From contig NZ_AP025688.1 in NCBI RefSeq assembly GCF_023168325.1, forward strand, positions 3,472,001-3,536,000: 64,000 nucleotides of DNA, read 5' to 3'. Under the pieces are notes generated by a model. That model ran no database searches. It was not told the DNA's origin and saw only the letters and a list, made by a program, of their open reading frames with translations. Origin of the DNA: Tsukamurella sp. PLM1. Its GTDB lineage: Bacteria > Actinomycetota > Actinomycetes > Mycobacteriales > Mycobacteriaceae. The position numbers and the translations under genes are program-made. Of this stretch, positions 57,285-64,000 are shown one piece after another. Every line of letters begins with the position of its first letter. Position 1 is the first letter of the stretch.

Positions 57285-58490
57285 TCATTGCTCCCGAACC
57301 GTGCTCACCGCGCGCTCGCAGGCGGTGGCCAGCGGCGCCGCGGTACGCCCCGCCTCGCAGCCCACGCTGAGCTGCGCGGCGCCGGCGACCACGACGTACC
57401 AATCCACGACCCGCTCCGCGTCGAGCTGCTCGCGGTACCCGATCACCTCGCGGCCGCCGACCTGCGACCGGTTGAGCCCGCTGACGCGGCCGTCTCCCCG
57501 CTCGGCCAGCGCGGCCTCCAGTTCCGCGGCCACCGCCACCACGTCGGACGGTGCGCGCAGTGCGGTGCGGACAACCGTGACGCGGCGGCCGTCGTCCGCC
57601 TGCGCGAGGCGGCGGCCCGGCGCGGGTTCGGTGACGGCCCAGCCGCGCGGCAGATCGACGACGGCACCGTCGAACTCGACGCTCACGTAGGTCTCCGCGG
57701 CCTGTACGGGACGCTCCGGCGCCGGCGGCGACGTGCCCGGCAGGCACGAGACGACGCCGGAGGCGACGCCGGCAACGGTCGTCGCGGCCGCGCCGGCGAG
57801 CAGCCACCGCGGGCGGCGGGACCGTGCGGTCGTGCCGCCCTCCCGCAGGGCTTCGGGTTCGGCTTCCGTTTCCCGCTCGGGGTCCGGGTCCGCAAGCGCG
57901 TCGAGCACGTCGCCGGGTTCCGTTCGTACCACCCGCCACAGCTTCTCGGCGGCCAGCGCGGCGCGCACCGCCTCGTAGACGTCGGGCGGACCGTCGACCA
58001 GGGCCTGATCCACCCGGTCGTCGAGGATCTCCCGGCCCGCCAGCACCGGATCCGGGTGCGCCGCAGCGGCGACCGGGCGCCAGGCACCGTTGGCGAAGTC
58101 GAGCACGTGGGCCTGCGCGACGGCGTCCCGGCACTCGACGACGAGCGCACGGCGGCAGTACAACAGGCCCGCCGCGCGGACCAGGGCCTCGGCCCGCGGC
58201 AGCACCTCGGCGGCGACGCCGTGCGACGCCGCCCCGGCGGCGATGAGGCTGCGCCGTGGGGCGCCGAAGACGCTGGGCGCGAGCACCGTCCACCGCTTCG
58301 ACGGGGCGCAGCCGGACGCGGAGTCGGCCAGCCACTGCGCCCAGCGGCGGGTGGCCTCGGCGGGCGCGACGAACTCGCCCGCGTCCGGCGGCGCCGGCAG
58401 CGTGCACACGGCACCGTCCGGCCCGCGGACGGTCCACTGATCCCCCGCGCAATCGATGATGATGCGCTCCGGGTCCCCCAACCCGATCAT
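57285..58490 (-). CDS. Type VII secretion-associated protein (Rv3446c-like)
   Basis: 401 residues. An N-terminal cytosolic part (DPERIIIDCAGDQWTVRGPDG; SKRWTVLAPSVFGAPRRSLI) has a weak actin/HSP70-like strand pattern. One membrane helix near residue 240 (RPRWLLAGAAATTVAGVASGVV) precedes an outer domain (VSVEFDGAVVDLPRGWAV; YREQLDAERVVDWYVVVAG). Size, layout and position match the Rv3446c family of ESX-4. It begins ten bases after dedA, so it may share that transcript. Role unknown. Confidence 0.78.
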   Translation of the reverse strand: MIGLGDPERIIIDCAGDQWTVRGPDGAVCTLPAPPDAGEFVAPAEATRRWAQWLADSASGCAPSKRWTVLAPSVFGAPRRSLIAAGAASHGVAAEVLPRAEALVRAAGLLYCRRALVVECRDAVAQAHVLDFANGAWRPVAAAAHPDPVLAGREILDDRVDQALVDGPPDVYEAVRAALAAEKLWRVVRTEPGDVLDALADPDPERETEAEPEALREGGTTARSRRPRWLLAGAAATTVAGVASGVVSCLPGTSPPAPERPVQAAETYVSVEFDGAVVDLPRGWAVTEPAPGRRLAQADDGRRVTVVRTALRAPSDVVAVAAELEAALAERGDGRVSGLNRSQVGGREVIGYREQLDAERVVDWYVVVAGAAQLSVGCEAGRTAAPLATACERAVSTVREQ

Positions 58491-58500
58491 GCCGGGGAGA

Positions 58501-59145
58501 TTAACGCGTGGCCGCCCCCGCCGTGGTGGCTTCGACGTTTTCGCGACGGCGGGCCCGGCGGCGGGTGATCACCGTGATCGCGATCGGGATGACGATCGTG
58601 AGCGCGGAGCCGATGAACAGGACCTCGAGATGGTCACGCAGCAGCGGGATCCCGCCGAGGAAGTAGCCCAGCAGCACGATGCCATCGCACCACAGGATCG
58701 AGCCCAGCACGGAGAACAGCGTGAACGTGCGGTGATCCATCTTCGAGAAGCCCGCCAGCACCGGAACCAGCGTGCGGACGATGCCGATGAACCGGGCGAA
58801 CAGCACCGTGAACGGGCCGTACTTGTCGAAAAAGGCGTACGTCTTGTCGACGGGCCCCTGGCCGATCCAGCGCATCACCCGCCCGCGCATCACCTTCGGC
58901 CCGCCGTAGCGGCCGAGGGCGTAGCCGCACTGATCGCCGATGATCGCCGCGATCGGCAGGAACAGCAGCAGCTGCCACAGCTGGGCGAACGGCGTGGGTT
59001 GCGCCGCGAAGATGCCCGCGGTGAACAGGATCGAGTCGCCGGGGAAGATGAAGCCCACCAGCAGGCCGGTCTCGATGAAGATCAGCAGCACCAGGCCGAT
59101 CAGGCCGGCGGAGCCGAGGAAACCGGTGACGTCGAAGGGGTTCAC
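58501..59145 (-). CDS. DedA-family membrane protein
   Basis: 214 residues from GTG 59145 (MNPFDVTGFLGSAGL). It has the DedA signature: ETGLLVGFIFPGDSILFTAGI, then the Gly/Arg motif FARFIGIVRTLVPVLAGFSKM. DedA/SNARE-associated proteins include undecaprenyl-phosphate and phospholipid flippases. A basic tail follows. It may form a transcript with the Rv3446c-like gene downstream. Confidence 0.88.
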   Translation of the reverse strand: MNPFDVTGFLGSAGLIGLVLLIFIETGLLVGFIFPGDSILFTAGIFAAQPTPFAQLWQLLLFLPIAAIIGDQCGYALGRYGGPKVMRGRVMRWIGQGPVDKTYAFFDKYGPFTVLFARFIGIVRTLVPVLAGFSKMDHRTFTLFSVLGSILWCDGIVLLGYFLGGIPLLRDHLEVLFIGSALTIVIPIAITVITRRRARRRENVEATTAGAATR

Positions 59146-59213
59146 ATCAGCCGAGTATCCACGCGGCGGGCATCGCGATCATGAACGCCGGGCGAACGGC
59201 GCCCCAAGCTCCG

Positions 59214-60040
59214 TCAGTCGCCGCAACAGCCGCCGGAGGGGCCGTCGACCTCGCGCTTCTCGCGGGTGATCAGGTTGCGCTCGGCGAGCTCGTCGTCGGC
59301 GGGGTAGTCCACGCGCACCAGGGTCAGGCCGCACGCTGCGGCCACGTTGATGGCGCTGGAGCGCTCGCGCTCGGCGAGGAGGCCGGCGACCCAGTCGGCG
59401 GACCGTCGGCCCTCCCCGACCGCGGCGACCGCCCCGACGAGGAGCGCACCATCGACCAGCAGAAGGCGTCGGCGGAGACCTCGGCGGTGAACACCCCGTC
59501 GGCGTCGCGGCGCCAGGCGAAGCGTTGCAGCTCGCGGACCGTGGTGGCGCCGTCGCGGCGGCGGCAGAACGCCGCGAAGTCGTGCAGGCCCAGCAGGCGA
59601 TCACTCGCCTCCTGCATGCGCTCCAGGTCGACGGGCCGCCGCCACGGCGCGGTGTCGCGGGCGCGCAACGGGTTCGCGCCGAACGGGGCGTCAGTGAGGC
59701 GGTACTCGTAGTGACGGCGCAGCGCGGAGAAGCGGGCGTCGAACTCCGGCGGGGCGATGCGGATCGCGGTCACCCGGACGTCCTGCGGGAGCATGCGCGC
59801 GAGCCGGCGCACCAGGCCGTCGGGCAGCACGACGGGGTCCGGCAGGTCGACGTGCGCGACCTGGCCCGTCGCGTGCACCCCCGCGTCGGTGCGGCCGGCG
59901 ACCGTGAGCTGCACCTCGGTGCGCAGGATCGTGCCGATCGCCTCCTCCAGCACGCCGCACACCGTGCGGCGCTCGGGCTGGCGGGCCCAGCCGCTGAAGT
60001 CGGTGCCGTCGTAGGCGATGTCGAGGCGGTAGCGAGTCAT
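59214..60040 (-). CDS. truA: tRNA pseudouridine(38-40) synthase TruA, one frameshift
   Basis: Starts at ATG 60040 ([21 protein letters not shown]). The catalytic Asp is in [19 protein letters not shown] near residue 56. [21 protein letters not shown] and [17 protein letters not shown] follow. The frame breaks near 59442; one added C gives [19 protein letters not shown] and a normal end, [20 protein letters not shown], followed by a short SGGCCGD tail. About 275 residues. Synteny with rplQ/rpoA supports a functional gene, so the break is likely an error. Confidence 0.9.
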
Positions 60041-60054
60041 GTCGCCGTCAGACT

Positions 60055-60937
60055 CTACCGGTGCGAGGCCCGCGCGAGGCCCACCGCCAGGCCGTCCAGG
60101 TAGCGCGTGAGGGCGGTGTCGAGCAGCACGTCGGCGTCGTACGGGTAGCTCGTGTGCAGCATCTGCGCCATCACCGGGAACCGGTCGGGGGCGCCGCGGC
60201 GCGCAGCTCGTCGAGCCGGGTGTCGATCCACTCGTCCTCGGTGATGCCGGTGGCGGCGCGGTCGGCCAGCTCGGGCTCGATCGTGGCGCCCAGACCGCGC
60301 ACCAGGTTGAGCAGGCACAGGTACTCGGTGAAGGCCTCACGCGGCTCGAGCCCGGCGGCGCGGAGCGCGGCGAGCAGGTGCTCCGACATCGGCATCGCGC
60401 CGGGCAGCACCGCCGGGCGGGTCATGGACATCGCCGCGGCCAGCCACGGGTGCGCGAGCATCGCGGCCCACAGCGCGCGCAGCACACCCTCGACGTCGGC
60501 GCGCCAATCCCCGTGCGCGCAGGCAGTTCCATTCCGTCCAGCACGCGGTCGAGCATCGCCGTCTGCAACTCGTCGCTGCTGGGGACGTAACGGTAGACCG
60601 CCATCGTGGGGATCTCCAACGCGGCCGCCAGCCGGCGCATCGACACCGCCTGCAGCGACTCCGCATCGGCGATGGCGACGGCCGCGGCGATCACGTCGGC
60701 GGCGGTCAGCTCCGGGGCGCGGGGGCGGTCGGGGCTCAGCACCACACTGCCGCGCCCGGGCGCCGAATCGATCAGGCCCTCGGCCTGCAGCAGCGCCAGC
60801 ACCTTCGACGCCGTGGCCATGGCCACGCCGTGATCGCGCATGATCGCCCGGGTCGACGGTGCGCGGTCCCCCGGCCGCAGCCGCCCCGACGCGATCCGCT
60901 CACGGAGCACCGCCGCGACCTCCTCGGCGCGAGTCAC
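60055..60937 (-). CDS. GntR-headed TetR-type regulator, two frameshifts
   Basis: From ATG 60937. Residues 1-70 form a GntR winged helix ([27 protein letters not shown]). They are followed by a second, TetR-type helix-turn-helix ([23 protein letters not shown]) and a TetR C-terminal domain ([20 protein letters not shown]). Breaks near 60511 and 60188 are each repaired by one base (G, then C). About 295 residues. The double DNA-binding head is uncommon but known. A 14-bp palindrome sits 10 bp upstream and the divergent monooxygenase is the probable target. Confidence 0.75.
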
Positions 60938-60947
60938 GGGGCCACCG

Positions 60948-60961
60948 GTGCACTAGTGCAC
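60948..60961. promoter_or_regulatory. 14-bp perfect palindrome, likely operator
   Basis: GTGCACTAGTGCAC lies between the divergent GntR/TetR regulator and the flavin monooxygenase, ten bases before the regulator start. GntR operators are typically short palindromes of this kind. Only the presence of the palindrome is certain. Confidence 0.65.
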
Positions 60962-61024
60962 TTTATGCGAGTAACCACGTCAACACTGTAGCGCGATGCA
61001 CTCAGTACGGCGTACGGTCGCCCT

Positions 61025-62212
61025 ATGACTCAGCTCAACATCCTCATCAGCGGCGCGTCGATCGCCGGGCCCGCCGCCGCCGTCCTCCTCGCGCGAGCCG
61101 GCCACCGCGTCACGATCGTCGAACGCGCACCGTCGCTGCGGGAAGGCGGGCAGACCGTGGACCTGCGCGGCGCCGGCCGCACCGTGATCGACCGCCTGGG
61201 CCTGGGCCCGGCCAGCACCGAGCGGTTGCTCGACCAGCGCGGCATCGTCAAGGTCGACGGCCACGGGCGGCGCGGCGCGAACATGCCCGTCGAGGCGTTC
61301 GGCGGCAACGGCGTGGTCTCCACCCACGAGATCCTGCGCGGCGACCTCGCCGAAGTGCTCGTGGGTGCGGTGCCCGACGACGTCGAGTACCTGTGGGACG
61401 ACACCGTCACCGCGATCGACCAGGACGGCACCGTCGCGCGGGTGACCTTCGAGACGGCCCCGCCCCGGGAATTCGACCTCGTGATCGGCGCCGACGGCCT
61501 GGGCTCGGCTGCGCGCCGCGCGGCCTTCGGGCCGGACGCCGGCGCGCTCGAGCCCATCGGGCTGCGCTACGCGTGGTTCACCGCGACGATCGATGAGGAC
61601 ACCCGCGGCTGGTACCTGATGCACACCGCGGGGCGCGGCCGCGTGGTCTCGGTGCGGCCGTCGCGGACCGACGGCACCGTCAAGGCCGGGCTCGCGATCC
61701 GGGGCAGCGACACCCACCGCCTGGGCAGGGAGGAGCAGTTCGCGCTGTTCGAGCGCGAGTTCGCCGACATCGGCTGGGTCACTCCGCAGCTGTTGACCGC
61801 CATGCGCACCGCGGGCGACTGGGCGTACCAGGACCTCGCCCAGGTGAAACTGGACTCGTGGACCCGCGGTCGCGTCGCGCTCATCGGCGACGCCGGCTAC
61901 TGCCCCACCCCGCTCACCGGGCTCGGCACCACGCTCGCGCTGGTGGGCGCGTACGTGCTGGCCGGCGAGCTGAGCAGGGCCGACGGTGACGTCCCCCGCG
62001 CGCTCGCGCGGTACGACGCGGTGATGCGGCCGTTCATCGGCCCCGCCCAGGAGCTGCCTCCCGGCAGCCCCGCCGGGTTCGCGCCGATGGGGCGCCTCGG
62101 CGTCGCGCTCGGCGACCTCACGTATCGGACCGCGACGAAATGGCCGATGCGGCTGGTGTGGGCGGCGCAGTTCGAGAAGGCCGACGGGATCGACCTGCCC
62201 GCGTACGCCTGA
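61025..62212 (+). CDS. FAD-dependent monooxygenase (PHBH/TetX-like)
   Basis: 395 residues. The FAD motif is LISGASIAGPAAAVLLARAGH near residue 7, then the DG motif region VIGADGLGSAARRAAFG (about residue 158) and GDAGYCPTPLTGLGTTLAL near residue 287. This is the class A aromatic hydroxylase fold, with members that degrade or make aromatic compounds and antibiotics (TetX). Its substrate is unknown. It is divergent from the GntR/TetR hybrid and followed by an SRPBCC gene. Confidence 0.88.
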   Translation: MTQLNILISGASIAGPAAAVLLARAGHRVTIVERAPSLREGGQTVDLRGAGRTVIDRLGLGPASTERLLDQRGIVKVDGHGRRGANMPVEAFGGNGVVSTHEILRGDLAEVLVGAVPDDVEYLWDDTVTAIDQDGTVARVTFETAPPREFDLVIGADGLGSAARRAAFGPDAGALEPIGLRYAWFTATIDEDTRGWYLMHTAGRGRVVSVRPSRTDGTVKAGLAIRGSDTHRLGREEQFALFEREFADIGWVTPQLLTAMRTAGDWAYQDLAQVKLDSWTRGRVALIGDAGYCPTPLTGLGTTLALVGAYVLAGELSRADGDVPRALARYDAVMRPFIGPAQELPPGSPAGFAPMGRLGVALGDLTYRTATKWPMRLVWAAQFEKADGIDLPAYA

Positions 62213-62231
62213 GCGGCGTACCGTCTGGCCC

Positions 62232-62693
62232 ATGACCGAGACCGCGCAGACCGTCACCGTGTTCGCCGATGTCCCGCCGGCCGTGCTGTTCGCGGCCCTG
62301 GCCCGGCCCGCCGTGCACGCGGCGGCCGACGGGTCGGGCATGCTGCGCGGCGTGTCCGCCGGCAGCCCCAAGGTGATCACCGGCGTCGGGGACGTGTTCG
62401 GCATGGAGATGACCGCCGAGGACGGGCGGGAGTACTCGGTGGACAACCACGTCACGGCCTTCGAACCGGGCCGGCGGATCGCCTGGCTGCCCGCCGGGCG
62501 CGACAAACCGCCGGTCGGCGTCGAGTGGTCCTGGGCGTTCACCCCTGAGCGCGAGGGGACGCTGATCGCCGTCACCTGCGACTGGTCGCGGGTAACGGAC
62601 GAGGCCTACCTCGCACGGTTCACCCTGCCGCGGGTGTCGGCGGAGAAGGTGCGGCGCACCGTCGACGCGGTGATCGCGACGACGCAGAACTGA
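62232..62693 (+). CDS. SRPBCC (polyketide cyclase/dehydrase-like) protein
   Basis: 153 residues with the START-like fold pattern: VTVFADVPPAVLFAALARPAVH at the start, then VGDVFGMEMTAEDGREYSVDNHVTAFEPGRRIAWLPAG in the middle, and a helix at the end (EKVRRTVDAVIATTQ). It binds small hydrophobic ligands in the family. It lies 19 bp after the monooxygenase, probably in one operon. Confidence 0.8.
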   Translation: MTETAQTVTVFADVPPAVLFAALARPAVHAAADGSGMLRGVSAGSPKVITGVGDVFGMEMTAEDGREYSVDNHVTAFEPGRRIAWLPAGRDKPPVGVEWSWAFTPEREGTLIAVTCDWSRVTDEAYLARFTLPRVSAEKVRRTVDAVIATTQN

Positions 62694-62781
62694 CCCGCGA
62701 GTAGGTAGCACCGGATGCATCGGAATCCCAGGAAGCGAACTGGGCTAACGCTGTTAAGTTCCGAGAGACGGCGCGGGATGC

Positions 62782-62819
62782 ACGGAACCCGCCGTACCTG
62801 ACGGTGCGGCGGGTTCCGG
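62782..62819 (-). terminator. Hairpin after rplQ
   Basis: CGGAACCCGCCGTACC pairs, with one mismatch, with GGTGCGGCGGGTTCCG. It lies 14 bp past the rplQ stop in the gap to the converging SRPBCC gene. Confidence 0.75.
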
Positions 62820-62832
62820 TGAAGCGGGGTGA

Positions 62833-63540
62833 CTACTCCGAGTCGGAGGAGTCCTCCTGCTGCGACTTGGGCAGCGAGTAGCCCGCGGCCTCGGCCGAAG
62901 CCTCGTCCGCGAACCAGATCTCGGCGACAGTCGAATCGAAGAAGCGAGTACCGGGACGGTGGTACAGCTTCGAGTCGGCGTTGCCCTTGATCGGGAAGCC
63001 CTCGGGGGCCTCGTTCACGTCCTCGAGCGGCGCGTGCGCGCCGGCGGGGAGGTCCGAGCCCTCGGTCGAATCCTCGGCCGGAGCCTCGGTCTCGACGATC
63101 TCCGCAGCCTCGACGGCGGCGGACTTGGCAGCGGCCTGCGAGGCGGCGACGCGGGTGGCGCGCGAGGCCTCGGTGGCGGCGAGCTGCTCGGTCACGATCT
63201 CGATGACCGCCATGGGGGCGTTGTCGCCCTTACGGTTCTCGGTCTTGATGATCCGGGTGTAGCCGCCCTGACGGTCGGCGACGGCCGGAGCGATCTCCGC
63301 GAACAGCACGTGCACGACGTCCTTGTTGCGGATCTCCTTCATGACCTCGCGGCGGTTGGCCAGCTTGCCGTGCTTGGCATGGCTGATCAGCTTCTCCGCG
63401 TAGGGACGCAGGCGCTTGGCGCGGGACTCGGTGGTCTCGATACGGCCGTGCTCGAAGAGCGCGGTCGCGAGGTTCGCCAGAATGTGCTTCTGGTGCGAGG
63501 CCGAGCCGCCCATCCGGGCGCCCTTAGTGGGCCTAGGCAT
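62833..63540 (-). CDS. rplQ: 50S ribosomal protein L17, extended
   Basis: 235 residues. The L17 core (residues 1-118) has [50 protein letters not shown] long Ala/Glu-rich C-terminal extension (about 115 residues) follows, longer than most. The end has [29 protein letters not shown]. It is in the rpoA-rplQ operon. Confidence 0.95.
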   Translation of the reverse strand: MPRPTKGARMGGSASHQKHILANLATALFEHGRIETTESRAKRLRPYAEKLISHAKHGKLANRREVMKEIRNKDVVHVLFAEIAPAVADRQGGYTRIIKTENRKGDNAPMAVIEIVTEQLAATEASRATRVAASQAAAKSAAVEAAEIVETEAPAEDSTEGSDLPAGAHAPLEDVNEAPEGFPIKGNADSKLYHRPGTRFFDSTVAEIWFADEASAEAAGYSLPKSQQEDSSDSE

Positions 63541-63570
63541 TGTTTCTCCTGTGGGTGTGTAGAGCTCTGG

Positions 63571-64000
63571 TCAGAGCTGCTCGGTCTCGGCGTAGTCCTG
63601 ATCGTCGCCGTCGGACGAGAACGACGGCTCGTCGCTCCAGGTACCGGTGGCGGGATCGTAGCCGTCGACCTGCGACGGATCGAACGACGCGGGGCTGTCC
63701 TTGAGGGCCAGACCCAGCGCGTGCAGCTTGACCTTGACCTCGTCGATCGACTTCTGACCGAAGTTGCGGATGTCGAGAAGGTCGGACTCGGTGCGGGCCA
63801 CGAGCTCGCCCACGGTGTGCACACCCTCGCGCTTGAGGCAGTTGTACGAGCGCACCGTCAGGTCGAGGTCCTCGATCGGCAGCGAGAACGCCGCGATGTG
63901 GTCGGCCTCGGCCGGCGACGGGCCGATCTCGATGCCCTCGGCCTCGACGTTGAGCTCACGCGCCAGGCCGAAGAGCTCGACCAGGGTCTTGCCGGCCGAA
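63571..64000 (-). CDS. rpoA: RNA polymerase alpha subunit, C-terminal part
   Basis: The gene runs past the window edge; 142 C-terminal residues are seen. They include the end of the N-terminal domain linker ([20 protein letters not shown]) and the whole alpha-CTD with two helix-hairpin motifs ([35 protein letters not shown]). An acidic tail of about 45 residues follows, as in mycobacteria. The last gene before rplQ in the same transcript. Confidence 0.96.
   Translation of the reverse strand, partial: SAGKTLVELFGLARELNVEAEGIEIGPSPAEADHIAAFSLPIEDLDLTVRSYNCLKREGVHTVGELVARTESDLLDIRNFGQKSIDEVKVKLHALGLALKDSPASFDPSQVDGYDPATGTWSDEPSFSSDGDDQDYAETEQL

Noticed and set aside
59214..60040. truA and tsaD as real pseudogenes
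   Set aside because: Each is restored by one base next to a short G/C run, both are normally needed, and many other genes in the window show the same error type.

Overview
The window is high-GC, densely coding actinobacterial DNA, almost certainly from a member of the Mycobacteriales. The order of core genes follows the M. tuberculosis segment from Rv3396c to Rv3457c: guaA, choD, guaB3, guaB2, a DUF5319 gene, rsdA, sigD, whiB3, groEL1, groES, tsaD, rimI, tsaB, tsaE, alr, nnr, the Rv3438/3439c/3440c homologues, glmM, rpsI, rplM, an ESX-4-type secretion locus, truA, rplQ and rpoA. Tsukamurella, Gordonia or a close relative is my guess; the sequence alone does not settle the genus.

Layout. 1-3.6 kb: a PspC-domain two-component system divergent from a PspC/toastrack membrane protein, with a perfect 18-bp inverted repeat between them. 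3.7-12.5 kb: GMP synthesis (guaA, guaB3, guaB2), a cholesterol-oxidase-like GMC enzyme, an AlkD-like repair protein and DUF5319. 12.5-18 kb: SigD/RsdA, WhiB3, GroEL1 and GroES with a CIRCE operator. 18-27 kb: membrane proteins, an MFS pump with a MarR regulator, the t6A gene cluster tsaD-rimI-tsaB, and a TetR/DUF2834/hydrolase module. 27-38 kb: tsaE, a hydrolase, alr, nnr, the Rv3438-3440c-like genes, glmM, rpsI and rplM. 38-41.7 kb: two tandem DoxX-like/beta-domain fusion paralogues and an F420-type oxidoreductase. 42-58.5 kb: the type VII secretion locus. 58.5-64 kb: DedA, TruA, a GntR/TetR hybrid regulator divergent from a flavin monooxygenase, rplQ and the end of rpoA.

The secretion locus is the most interesting biology. 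It has ESX-4 position and an ESX-4-type core (eccC as one chain, eccD, mycP, eccB) plus eccE. A ten-gene minus-strand array adds a PE-like/PPE-like/EspG-like trio, two WXG100-type proteins, a YbaB/EspL-like and an EspD/EspH-like protein, which the M. tuberculosis ESX-4 locus lacks. Four sites upstream of eccD, the PE-like gene, a small secreted-type gene and the Rv3440c homologue match an ECF (SigM-type) promoter, GGAAC (GGATC in one) -17 bp- CGTC followed by a shared TAAT/CAAT box. They appear to tie the Rv3440c/Rv3439c operon to the ESX regulon.

Two window-wide signals stand out. First, the octamer GACGGTGC (or its complement GCACCGTC) recurs far more often than composition predicts. In genes it usually encodes Asp-Gly-Ala with the otherwise uncommon GGT codon, or Ala-Pro-Ser with GCA, which suggests selection on the DNA word. 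Second, about sixteen otherwise normal genes, including tsaD, truA, sigD and eccD, carry frameshifts that nearly always look like one missing G or C in a short G/C run. I read these as base-calling or assembly errors rather than pseudogenes, and annotate the genes end to end with the break points noted. I see no tRNA, rRNA, insertion sequence, prophage or CRISPR array.
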